In this document: positions 7,522 through 15,171 of the stretch, one piece after another
Position numbering within the stretch: position 1 is the stretch's first letter
Layout: each line of letters starts with the position of its first letter
Assembly: GCA_964651385.1 (NCBI GenBank)
Contig: CAZYYM010000086.1
Location: forward strand, 1-15,171
Length of the DNA: 15,171 bases
From: GCA-001735895 sp964651385
Lineage (GTDB): Bacteria > Pseudomonadota > Gammaproteobacteria > GCA-001735895
Direction of reading: 5' to 3'
Made by a program: the position numbers and the translations under genes
The notes under the pieces: model-generated
Seen by the model: the letters and a program-made list of their open reading frames with translations, nothing else
Databases searched by the model: none
Told to the model about the DNA's origin: nothing

Positions 7522-10332
7522 TTATAACTCGAACGCCTCTTTTACCAACTGCGATTCCTGTTCCAGATGTAGGGACATATAACCGACAGCCGGTGATGCA
7601 GACGAAATTCGTCCTGCAAATTTCACTCTTAATGGTTCAAACGTTTCATTGAGACGACTTTTAAATTCGCGCCAGGCACCCTGGTTTCTGGGCTCGTCCT
7701 GACACCATACCACCGTTTCCAGATTGGGGTATTGGTTATGAATTTCTTTAAGATCAACCCGGGGAAAAGGATAGAGCTGTTCGACGCGTACTATAGCAGT
7801 GGTATGATCATATTGTTTCTGTCTCACTTCATGGAGTTTATAATATATCTTGCCACAACATAAAACGATCCGCTTCACTTTGGCGTTATCCACATCGTCA
7901 GTTTCAGGGATAACTTTCTGAAAGCTACCTTCACTAAATGCACTGACTGGCGATACTGCGGATTCGTGTCTGAGCAGGCTCTTGGGGCTCATTATAATTA
8001 AGGGTTTTCTAAATCCGCACTTCATTTGCGTGCGTAACAGGTGAAATATCTGTGAAGGTAAGGTCGGTAGCACTACCCGCATATTGTGTTGAGCACAGAG
8101 CTGCAGGTACCTTTCTACTCGAGCTGACGAATGTTCTGGACCCTGCCCTTCATAGCCATGCGGCAGCAGCATAACAAGGCTACTCAATCGACCCCATTTC
8201 ATTTCGCCAGAGCTGATAAACTGGTCTATAACGACCTGTGCACCATTAGCAAAATCGCCGAACTGCGCTTCCCAGATAACCAGTGTCTTGGGGTCGGTGG
8301 ATGAATAACCATACTCGAAGCCCAGCACCGCTTCTTCCGAGAGGAATGAATTTATGACCTCAAACCGTGGCTGGTCTTCAGCTAAATGCTTAAGTGGTTT
8401 GTATACTTCCCCAGTGCTCTGGTCATGCAATGCAGCGTGGCGGTGAAAAAACGTACCTCGTTCACAATCCTGACCCGATAAACGAATTGAGATATCATCA
8501 TCAAGCAGTGCCGCGTAGGATAATGTTTCGGCAAAACCCCAGTCACAAAATATTTCACCATCGAGCATTTTCTGGCGGTTTTCCATAATTTTCTTAACCC
8601 TGTGGTGTAACTGATACCCCTCGGGTAAGGTCATCATTTTATCTCCCAGTCGACGCACTGTAGCTGGGCTGATTCGGGTTTGTTCTGCATCGACATTATT
8701 GACGTCACCTTTATCAAAGCCCGCCCAGTCCCTGGCAGCCGAGGCTTCCAGACCTGAAGCCACGTTCAGTGCCACACCGCCACCCTGTTCGATTGCCTTA
8801 CGATAATCGGCAATCATTTCATCGACCTTTGCCCGGGTGGTAAATCCTTCGTCGATGAGTTTTTGCGCATGCAAATCGACCAGTCGCGGGTGATTACGAA
8901 TGACGTCATACATCCTGGGTTGGGTAACCGCCGGTTCATCGGCTTCGTTATGGCCATAACGACGATAACAAACCATGTCGATAACAACATCCTGCTGAAA
9001 TTCTTCGCGAAACTGTACCGCCAGTTCTGCAATAAAGACACAAGCTTCGGGGTCATCCCCATTCACATGAAATATTGGTGCCTGGATCATTCTGGCGATT
9101 TCTGTGCAATAGAGTGTAGATCGAACATCGCGCGGATTACTGGTGGTAAAGCCGATCTGATTATTGACAATAATATGAATACTTCCGCCAGTTTTGTAAC
9201 CACGGGTTTTACACATATTAAATGTTTCCATTACCACTCCCTGCCCCGCAAATGCAGCATCACCATGAATTAGTATCGGTAAAACATCCCGGGTTTTATG
9301 GTCACGGAAACGGTGTTGTCGCGCTCGAACAGAACCTTCTACAACCGGATCGACAATTTCCAGATGTGACGGGTTGAATGCCAAAGCCAGGTGCATCGGT
9401 CCTTCATCGGCATATATATCAGATGAAAAACCCTGATGATACTTCACGTCATAGTTATATCGGTTGTCCCAATCGATATTTCCTTCAAACTCATCAAATA
9501 AATCTGAGGGCATTTTGCCGAATATATTGGTTAAGACATTCAGCCGACCGCGATGGGCCATGCCAATGACGACCTCGCGAGTTTGATTGGCACCAGCCTC
9601 CTGAATGATTCTATCCAGCAATGGAATTAAGGATTCACCACCTTCCAGCGAGAACCTTTTCTGACCAATGTAACGGGTATGGAGATACTTCTCCAGATTT
9701 TCGGCGGCAATAATTCGATCGAGAATACGATTTTTGCGACCTTCGCGGAAATTCGGCGTAGCGAGAGTTCTCTCGAGGCGCTCCTGTATCCATCGTTTTT
9801 GCGGCAAATCTTCGATGTACATATATTCCGAAGCAAGAGTGCCGCAGTATGTCTTTTCCAGGCGCTCGACAATATCACGTAATGGCGATTCATCGAGGCC
9901 ATACATCGAGCCGGTATTGAAAATGGTATCAAGATCATTCTCATCTAGATTATGACCTTCCAGTGTTAAATCCCTGGTTGGGTCTTTCTGCTGCTGACCC
10001 AACGGATCTATTTTAGATCGTCGATGACCTTTTATACGATAGGCATTAATTAATTGAAGTACCGATACCTGCTTGGTCTGAAACTCGGATTGAGCCGTGC
10101 TGACATTACCGCCACCTGCTTTTCGATTCAAAACAGCAGATCTCATCTGGTCCTGAATCGCGAGATGATCCTGATCGGGTGTTAAGCCACCATTCTTGAG
10201 ACCCGAAAACCAGTTCCGCCAGTTTTCATCGACATTTGACTCGTTTTTGAGATATTCACTGTACAATTCTTCAATGAATACAGCATTGCTACCCTGAAGA
10301 TAACTTTCCTGCTGCATTTTATCCATGCTCAT
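7522..10332 (-). CDS. sucA: 2-oxoglutarate dehydrogenase E1 component (thiamine diphosphate dependent)
   Basis: The enzyme decarboxylates 2-oxoglutarate and reductively succinylates the E2 lipoyl group. At 936 aa it has the usual length. The N-terminal segment (about 8-45, with YLQGSNAVFIEELY) is the part known to contact the rest of the complex. GMAHRGRLNVL at 257-267, SHLE at 322-325, HGDAAFAGQG at 356-365 (thiamine diphosphate/Mg site) and RYGHNEADEP at 458-467 are all family hallmarks. The C-terminal transketolase-like domain ends normally. Three near-adjacent ATGs (codons 1, 3 and 6) have no strong Shine-Dalgarno, so the exact start is uncertain by a few codons. It is the first gene of a two-gene sucAB operon, divergent from ettA. 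The usual upstream sdh genes and downstream lpd/sucCD are absent. Confidence 0.97.
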   Translation of the reverse strand: MSMDKMQQESYLQGSNAVFIEELYSEYLKNESNVDENWRNWFSGLKNGGLTPDQDHLAIQDQMRSAVLNRKAGGGNVSTAQSEFQTKQVSVLQLINAYRIKGHRRSKIDPLGQQQKDPTRDLTLEGHNLDENDLDTIFNTGSMYGLDESPLRDIVERLEKTYCGTLASEYMYIEDLPQKRWIQERLERTLATPNFREGRKNRILDRIIAAENLEKYLHTRYIGQKRFSLEGGESLIPLLDRIIQEAGANQTREVVIGMAHRGRLNVLTNIFGKMPSDLFDEFEGNIDWDNRYNYDVKYHQGFSSDIYADEGPMHLALAFNPSHLEIVDPVVEGSVRARQHRFRDHKTRDVLPILIHGDAAFAGQGVVMETFNMCKTRGYKTGGSIHIIVNNQIGFTTSNPRDVRSTLYCTEIARMIQAPIFHVNGDDPEACVFIAELAVQFREEFQQDVVIDMVCYRRYGHNEADEPAVTQPRMYDVIRNHPRLVDLHAQKLIDEGFTTRAKVDEMIADYRKAIEQGGGVALNVASGLEASAARDWAGFDKGDVNNVDAEQTRISPATVRRLGDKMMTLPEGYQLHHRVKKIMENRQKMLDGEIFCDWGFAETLSYAALLDDDISIRLSGQDCERGTFFHRHAALHDQSTGEVYKPLKHLAEDQPRFEVINSFLSEEAVLGFEYGYSSTDPKTLVIWEAQFGDFANGAQVVIDQFISSGEMKWGRLSSLVMLLPHGYEGQGPEHSSARVERYLQLCAQHNMRVVLPTLPSQIFHLLRTQMKCGFRKPLIIMSPKSLLRHESAVSPVSAFSEGSFQKVIPETDDVDNAKVKRIVLCCGKIYYKLHEVRQKQYDHTTAIVRVEQLYPFPRVDLKEIHNQYPNLETVVWCQDEPRNQGAWREFKSRLNETFEPLRVKFAGRISSASPAVGYMSLHLEQESQLVKEAFEL

Positions 10333-10614
10333 GTATTAAGTCTCGCTTTTGATAAATGGTTTAGTGAATCGTTTTCATTGGGAAATCTTATACATAATAG
10401 CTGAAAAATCGCCTAGTGCTGGATACAATTGTACAAGTAATTTCATATCTATCTATTGGCAATCGTTTAAATAACTGACCTGCAGGCCATATTCGCATAC
10501 GAATTTTTAATATCATTAGATGAGAAGCTTCTATCGTTAGATATTCACGATCAAAGCGGTTCCCTATTCTTAATCCCCTGCTAGAATACCGCAACTTCTT
10601 CCGGATGTAATTGA
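10333..10614. other. intergenic region between divergent sucA and ettA
   Basis: This 282-nt AT-rich space must hold the promoters for both sucA (leftward) and ettA (rightward). It contains short perfect palindromes: TACAATTGTA at 10424-10433 overlapping TTGTACAA at 10429-10436, and AGAAGCTTCT at 10523-10532. The last is flanked by a repeated TTAGAT. I see no convincing gene in it. The best promoter is the extended -10 in front of ettA, listed separately. For sucA only -10-like hexamers (TATTAT, TATAAG on the minus strand) are visible, without a matching -35. Confidence 0.5.
10579..10587 (+). promoter_or_regulatory. candidate extended -10 promoter of ettA
   Basis: TGCTAGAAT fits the extended -10 pattern TGnTATAAT with one mismatch. 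It is 27 nt upstream of the ettA ATG, which would give a leader of about 20 nt. The -35 region is poor (TTCCCT at 16 nt spacing), as is common for extended -10 promoters. Confidence 0.45.
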
Positions 10615-12282
10615 ATGGCTCAATATATTTATACCATGAATGGCGTGGGTAAAGTTGTACCACCGCAAATTGAAATTTTAAAGGACATATCACTTAATTT
10701 TTTCCCCGGTGCAAAAATAGGCGTACTTGGTTACAACGGAGCAGGTAAATCGACGCTGCTGCGAATAATGGCAGGTGTAGATACCGAATACAGTGGAGAA
10801 GCTCGGCCACAGTCCGGCATTAAAATTGGATATCTTGCGCAGGAGCCCGCACTTGACAATAGCCTGGATGTTCGCGGCAACGTAGAACTGGGCGTCGCCG
10901 AAACTAAAGCAATACTCGATCGATTTAACAAAGTCAGTGCCCAGTTCGCTGAACCCGACGCCGACTTTGACCAGCTTATGGCGGAACAGGCAGAGCTTCA
11001 GGAAAAAATTGACAATGCAGGTGCCTGGGAACTCGATCGTAAACTCGAAATTGCGGCCGATGCATTACGCCTGCCACCATGGCATGCCGCGGTCGAGCAT
11101 CTTTCCGGTGGTGAAAAGAGACGCGTTGCTTTATGTCGGCTACTGCTCTCAAATCCCGACATGCTTATTCTTGACGAACCAACCAACCATTTGGATGCGG
11201 AATCGGTCGGATGGCTGGAAAGGTTTTTACAGGACTTTCCTGGCACCGTAATAGCCGTTACCCACGATCGCTATTTTCTTGATAATGTTGCCGGCTGGAT
11301 ACTCGAACTCGACCGTGGGCATGGTATTCCATGGAAAGGTAATTATTCTACCTGGCTGGATCAAAAACAGAAACGCCTTGAGCACGAAGAACGTTCCGAA
11401 AAGGCACGGCAGAAGTCGATGAAGGCCGAACTCGAATGGGTTAACTCGAATCCAAAGGGTCGGCAGTCAAAAAGCAAAGCACGATTAAAACGCTTCGAGG
11501 AAATATCATCACAGGATTACCAAAAACGGTCTGAAACCAGTGAATTGTATATTCCCCCCGGCCCGCGCCTGGGCGATGTGGTTGTTCAAATAGAAGGTGG
11601 CAAAAAATCTTACGGCAATAAGTTGCTCTATCAAAATCTCGAATTCAAATTACCGCGGGGAGGTATTGTCGGCATCATCGGTCCCAATGGCGCCGGTAAA
11701 TCCACATTGTTTAAAATCATGGTCGGACAAGAAGGCCTCGACGAAGGCGCTATGCAAATTGGTGAAACAGTCCAGATATCCTATGTCGATCAGTCGCGGG
11801 ATGACCTCGATGGCAATAAGACAATTTGGCAGGAGCTTTCAGATGGTCTTGACAATATCATTGTTGGCAATTATTCGATTCCATCGCGGGCCTATGTCTC
11901 GCGTTTCAATTTTCGTGGGGCGGCACAACAGAAATTTGTTAAGGATTTATCCGGTGGTGAACGTAATCGTCTGCACCTCGCCAAGTTGTTAAAAAGCGGC
12001 GGCAATTTATTACTACTGGATGAGCCAACCAACGACCTGGATGTTGAAACATTGCGGGCACTCGAAGATGCCATCCTTGAATTTCCAGGTTGCGTGGTCG
12101 TCATCTCTCATGATCGCTGGTTCCTCGACCGGATTGCGACGCATATTCTCGCTTTTGAAGGCGACAGCCAGGTTTACGCTTACGAAGGCAATTATTCCGA
12201 ATACGAAACACATCGCAGACAGCGTATGGGCCAGGTTGCAGACCAGCCACATCGCATTAAATATAAAAAACTGGAAGTTTAG
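10615..12282 (+). CDS. ettA: energy-dependent translational throttle protein EttA (ABC-F ATPase)
   Basis: This is an ABC-F protein that binds the ribosomal E site and gates the first elongation steps according to ATP/ADP level (known for EttA). Two ABC domains without membrane segments are present. The first has Walker A GYNGAGKST at 39-47, signature LSGGE at 163-167 and Walker B ILDEPT at 185-190. The second has GPNGAGKST at 356-364, LSGGE at 445-449 and LLLDEPT from 466. An arm insertion lies at about 95-140, and the charged inter-domain linker (PtIM region) at about 245-305. The length of 555 aa matches E. coli EttA. The start fits the family N-terminus MAQYIYTMNGVGKVVPP. The next gene begins 2 nt after its stop, so the pair is probably an operon. 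Confidence 0.97.
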   Translation: MAQYIYTMNGVGKVVPPQIEILKDISLNFFPGAKIGVLGYNGAGKSTLLRIMAGVDTEYSGEARPQSGIKIGYLAQEPALDNSLDVRGNVELGVAETKAILDRFNKVSAQFAEPDADFDQLMAEQAELQEKIDNAGAWELDRKLEIAADALRLPPWHAAVEHLSGGEKRRVALCRLLLSNPDMLILDEPTNHLDAESVGWLERFLQDFPGTVIAVTHDRYFLDNVAGWILELDRGHGIPWKGNYSTWLDQKQKRLEHEERSEKARQKSMKAELEWVNSNPKGRQSKSKARLKRFEEISSQDYQKRSETSELYIPPGPRLGDVVVQIEGGKKSYGNKLLYQNLEFKLPRGGIVGIIGPNGAGKSTLFKIMVGQEGLDEGAMQIGETVQISYVDQSRDDLDGNKTIWQELSDGLDNIIVGNYSIPSRAYVSRFNFRGAAQQKFVKDLSGGERNRLHLAKLLKSGGNLLLLDEPTNDLDVETLRALEDAILEFPGCVVVISHDRWFLDRIATHILAFEGDSQVYAYEGNYSEYETHRRQRMGQVADQPHRIKYKKLEV

Positions 12283-12284
12283 TA

Positions 12285-13127
12285 GTGTCCAACTCAGATA
12301 AGTTATTCAGCCGACTCGATGCACTCCTCGACCGTGTGGACCAACTCATTCCTACCACTGCAACGATCGAAACCAGCGATCAATTTCAGGCTTATCGCTG
12401 GAAGAATTCCGGGCTTGAAGGCATTGCTAATTTTGACCGAGTCGATCAATCCGAGTTACTTCACCTCGAGCGGCAAAAAAACCTGTTGACAAGAAACACA
12501 GCACTATTCATGTCAGATAATCTGGCCAACAACGCTTTGCTCTGGGGCGCCCGGGGGACCGGAAAATCTTCTTTAATTAAAGCCCAACTGAATATTTTTC
12601 TTGGGCAAAATCTTTGCATTGTCGAAATTCCAAAATCTGCCACGAACCAGCTGTTCGATATTATCCGCACACTCAGCGGCGACAGCCGAAAATTTATTGT
12701 CTACCTGGATGATTTATCATTTGAGTCAAACGATGACTCTTACAAAGCATTAAAAGCCTGCCTCGAAGGCTCGTTACAACCTCAACCTGACAATGTTATT
12801 ATCTACGCAACTTCAAATCGCCGACATCTAATGCCGGAAAGCATGCAGGACAACCTCGACAGTACCATGGTAGAAGGCCAGCTGCACCCCAGTGACAGTA
12901 TCGAAGAAAAAATATCACTATCCGACCGCTTCGGCCTCTGGTTATCCTTCCACCCTTTTACCCAGGATCAGTATCTCGCGGTTGTCGAACAGACATTATT
13001 ACAACGCCAGTTCAAAATGGATGAGGCAGCGCGTGCAGAAGCACTTCGTTTCGCGACACAGCGGGGTTCTCGCAGCGGTCGAATCGCTTTTCAGTTTGCG
13101 GCTTACTGGGCCAGCTTGTGTCGTTGA
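12285..13127 (+). CDS. DUF815 family ATP-binding protein (AAA+-like)
   Basis: This is a 280-aa P-loop ATPase of the DUF815 family, whose biochemical role is not established. Walker A GARGTGKSS is at 88-96, Walker B YLDDLSF at 140-146 and a sensor-like SNRRHL at 178-183. LSDRFG at 212-217 carries a candidate arginine finger. The order matches an AAA+ core, and the N-terminal about 80 residues form a helical extension. There is no signal peptide or membrane segment. The start is GTG at 12285, two nt after the ettA stop (TAG TA GTG), and an in-frame TAG lies shortly upstream, so little extension is possible. Translational coupling to ettA is likely. The length is typical of the family. Confidence 0.88.
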   Translation: MSNSDKLFSRLDALLDRVDQLIPTTATIETSDQFQAYRWKNSGLEGIANFDRVDQSELLHLERQKNLLTRNTALFMSDNLANNALLWGARGTGKSSLIKAQLNIFLGQNLCIVEIPKSATNQLFDIIRTLSGDSRKFIVYLDDLSFESNDDSYKALKACLEGSLQPQPDNVIIYATSNRRHLMPESMQDNLDSTMVEGQLHPSDSIEEKISLSDRFGLWLSFHPFTQDQYLAVVEQTLLQRQFKMDEAARAEALRFATQRGSRSGRIAFQFAAYWASLCR

Positions 13128-13163
13128 ATCACCCCGTCGCAAACAGACGGATTCAATTGCAGG

Positions 13164-14639
13164 CTAGCGCATAATAAACGGGTTCGCCATCGGTTCGCTG
13201 GAGGTATTTATCCACACCGTTTTGGTGCGTGTGTAATCGTATATTGTATCGACTCCACTCTCGCGACCGGGGCCGCTATTTTTAAATCCACCGAATGGCG
13301 CGATCGGAGATATGACACGGTAGGTGTTTACCCAGACGATACCGGATCGAATGGCATCTGAAACACGCAAAGCTCGAGCAACATTAGAGGTAAAAACACC
13401 CGAACCAAGTCCGAAATCGGAACTATTGGCGAGCTTTATAGCCTCCTCTTCCGTGTCAAAACTTAAGGCTGACAATATTGGGCCAAACATTTCCTCGCGT
13501 ACTGTGCGTATCTGTTGATTTGGGCAATCCAGGATGGTTGGCGTGTAATACCAGCCACAGTCGAAACCATCCGGACGTTTACCACCAAATAATAATTTAG
13601 CTCCCTCATTTACAGCATCGTTAACCGATTCGCTGATATGGTCATATTGCTCCTGCGTGGCTAGTGGTCCAACCTGAGTTTCATCTGCCAGAGGATCGCC
13701 AATTTGAATTAGTTTTGCACGTTCCACCAGTTTCTCCAGAAACTTTTCGCGGATGCTAGACTGGATAAATACGCGTGATCCAGCAACACAGCTCTGGCCC
13801 GTGGCACCGAAGTTACCCGCGATTGCTCCATTAACGGCGCTCTCCAGATCTGCATCCTCAAAGACGATAATGGGCGACTTGCCTCCCAGTTCCAGCGAAA
13901 CAACAGCAAAGTTTTCTGCGGTATTTCGAACAATATGCCGCGCAGTTTCGGGGCCACCGGTAAAAGCGACGCGGGCTACATCCGGGTGACTGGTCAGCAT
14001 ACGTCCACAGGGTTCGCCAAAGCCGGTAATAACATTGATTACTCCGGGAGGAAAACCGGCCATCTCAACAATTTTGGCGAATTCAAACATCGGCGCGGGC
14101 GCCACTTCAGAAGCTTTCAACACGACCGTGTTACCTGCCGCTAAAGCCGGTCCTATTTTGGTGGCTGTCAGAAACATCTGCGCATTCCACGGTACCACGG
14201 CAGCGACAACGCCAATCGGCACACGCTTGGTGAAGACATGCATATCCGGTTTGTCAATCGGGAGCGTTGCTCCCTGAATCTTGTCGGCCAGGCCGCCGAA
14301 GTAATAGTAGTAATCGGAAACATAACCGGTCTGTGCGCGGGTTTCTTTGGCCAGCTTACCACTATCAATGGTTTCGATTTCACCGAGATGCTGGGCATGC
14401 TCGCCAATAAGATCACCCAGCCTATGCAACATTTTACCCCGTTGGGTTGCAGTCATCTTCGCCCAGGGGCCTTCACTTAATGCACGCTGCGCCGCCGCAA
14501 CAGCTCGTTTGACTTCCGTTTCACCGGCCACTGCTGCGGTGGCCCAGATTTCGCCCGTCGCCGGATTCACCGATTCCAGTGTCGCGCCATCGACTGCATC
14601 GCACCATTGTCCGTCGATATACATTTGATAGTGTTTCAT
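13164..14639 (-). CDS. NAD(P)+-dependent aldehyde dehydrogenase
   Basis: This member of the aldehyde dehydrogenase superfamily oxidises an aldehyde to the acid; the substrate cannot be read from sequence. Residues are numbered from the ATG at 14639. PWN is at 150-152 with the oxyanion Asn152. LKASE at 174-178 is the cofactor-binding lysine region. The general-base Glu250 is in LELGGKSP, and the nucleophile Cys284 is in GQSCVAGSR. The length is 491 aa. An in-frame TTG at 14645 would add two codons, but the strong GGGGAG lies six nt before the ATG and directly against the TTG, so I chose the ATG. It is a stand-alone gene converging on the DUF815 gene. msrQ ends 74 nt upstream in the same direction, so cotranscription is possible. 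No cofactor, transporter or regulator gene nearby hints at the substrate. Confidence 0.92.
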   Translation of the reverse strand: MKHYQMYIDGQWCDAVDGATLESVNPATGEIWATAAVAGETEVKRAVAAAQRALSEGPWAKMTATQRGKMLHRLGDLIGEHAQHLGEIETIDSGKLAKETRAQTGYVSDYYYYFGGLADKIQGATLPIDKPDMHVFTKRVPIGVVAAVVPWNAQMFLTATKIGPALAAGNTVVLKASEVAPAPMFEFAKIVEMAGFPPGVINVITGFGEPCGRMLTSHPDVARVAFTGGPETARHIVRNTAENFAVVSLELGGKSPIIVFEDADLESAVNGAIAGNFGATGQSCVAGSRVFIQSSIREKFLEKLVERAKLIQIGDPLADETQVGPLATQEQYDHISESVNDAVNEGAKLLFGGKRPDGFDCGWYYTPTILDCPNQQIRTVREEMFGPILSALSFDTEEEAIKLANSSDFGLGSGVFTSNVARALRVSDAIRSGIVWVNTYRVISPIAPFGGFKNSGPGRESGVDTIYDYTRTKTVWINTSSEPMANPFIMR

Positions 14640-14713
14640 TAACAACTCCCCGGAATTAAAATCAGCCTGAAACTTTACAGTGCGTGGGGGTTAATTTCTA
14701 TACATGGATCAGA

Positions 14714-15171
14714 TTATTTTACCGACGCCTTAGCTGGCAAATTAAACAGCTTTAGATTTATGCGCTGTAAAAGGAGAGTTATAGTAATAGCAGCATATAT
14801 CCATGCTTCGAGATAATCGGCTTTAATCAGCCAGAGGTAGTGCAATATAACCAGGATAGCTACCAGGTAAGTAAGTTTATGCAAGGACTTCCAGCGCCTG
14901 CCCAGACGTCGAATCATGACTTGATTCGAGGTTATCGCCAGAGGAATCAGTAACATCAGACCGCTGAATCCTAAGGTAATATACGGTCGGTCAATTATAT
15001 CTTCAAACATATCGTTAAAATCCAACGAATGGTCAGCGATAAACCAGATCAAAAAATGGCAGGAGGCGTAAAAGAATACGTATAAACCCCGTATACGACG
15101 GAAGCGAATCAATGTACAGTTATTTGTACAATTAAGGATAGCGGATCGAGCTAGTCTGGCCACCGGTAAGG
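14714..15171 (-). CDS. msrQ: heme-binding membrane subunit MsrQ, partial at the window edge
   Basis: MsrQ is an inner-membrane b-type heme protein that passes electrons to the periplasmic methionine sulfoxide reductase MsrP (known for the family). Four hydrophobic segments are visible. The expected heme ligands are present at His36, His95 and His108, counted from the internal GTG at 15163. They sit in ASCHF, SLHKLTY and ILHYLW and match the spacing of E. coli His91, His151 and His164. RPYITLG and RRLGRRWKSLHK are also family motifs. The reading frame stays open to the window edge, so the 5' end and probably msrP lie outside. The part preceding LIRFRR is polar (for example NCTNNCT), whereas the family has a hydrophobic helix there. 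This raises the possibility of a frameshift or deletion, so the gene could be damaged. Confidence 0.82.
   Translation of the reverse strand, partial: LPVARLARSAILNCTNNCTLIRFRRIRGLYVFFYASCHFLIWFIADHSLDFNDMFEDIIDRPYITLGFSGLMLLIPLAITSNQVMIRRLGRRWKSLHKLTYLVAILVILHYLWLIKADYLEAWIYAAITITLLLQRINLKLFNLPAKASVK

Noticed and set aside
8863..9273. Plus-strand open frame of 136 codons inside sucA
   Set aside because: It lies fully within a well-supported sucA, and no motifs are seen.
10388..10693. Minus-strand open frame of 101 codons in the sucA-ettA gap
   Set aside because: It runs over the ettA start and promoter, has no recognisable domain and shows no good ribosome binding site. It could only be supported by expression data.
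11597..11992. Alternative-frame open frame of 131 codons inside ettA
   Set aside because: It overlaps the second ABC domain of ettA in another frame and has no independent support.
13134..13150. Hairpin CCGTC/GACGG between the DUF815 and aldehyde dehydrogenase genes as a terminator
   Set aside because: The stem is only five pairs and neither strand has a following T-run. It is in the right place between convergent genes but is not convincing.
14640..14713. Promoter for the aldehyde dehydrogenase gene
   Set aside because: Several -10-like hexamers occur on the minus strand (TATAGA, TTTAAT), but none has a matching -35 at acceptable spacing.
1..15171. tRNA or rRNA genes, CRISPR arrays, insertion sequences, phage or defence genes
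   Set aside because: None was recognised on either strand. The window is densely filled by housekeeping genes, and no long repeats or transposase-like proteins were seen.

Overview
The window is an ordinary chromosomal stretch from a Gram-negative proteobacterium, most likely a gammaproteobacterium. The evidence is the fused RlmKL methyltransferase, MnmH, EttA, a DUF1631 protein, MsrQ and an aerobic SucA/SucB pair. No phage, transposon, CRISPR array, tRNA or rRNA is visible, and I found no clearly new multi-gene system. The most informative part is a collapsed gene remnant upstream of rlmL.

Left part (1-3741, all minus strand): a pseudogene of a large DUF3683 FAD/Fe-S oxidoreductase is followed by rlmL (23S rRNA methyltransferase fusion) and mnmH (tRNA 2-selenouridine synthase). 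The last two overlap by 8 nt. The pseudogene's stop overlaps the rlmL start. Its last codons also appear to supply the rlmL ribosome binding site, which may be why this end has survived.

Middle part (3742-10332): a divergent promoter region leads to a plus-strand DUF1631 gene of unknown function. It converges on a minus-strand sucA-sucB operon for the E1 and E2 components of 2-oxoglutarate dehydrogenase. A Rho-independent terminator oriented for sucB lies between the convergent genes, and a strong inverted repeat sits in the sucA-sucB gap. No lpd, sucCD or sdh genes are adjacent, so the E3 subunit and the neighbouring TCA steps are encoded elsewhere.

Right part (10333-15171): an intergenic region separates sucA from the divergent ettA, an ABC-F translation factor. 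ettA is followed after 2 nt by a DUF815 AAA+-type ATPase gene starting with GTG. Converging on these is a minus-strand aldehyde dehydrogenase. Upstream of it, at the window edge, lies a partial msrQ whose N-terminal segment looks abnormal.

Functionally the window mixes ribosome/tRNA maintenance (rlmL, mnmH, ettA), central carbon metabolism (sucAB), aldehyde oxidation and periplasmic methionine sulfoxide repair (msrQ).
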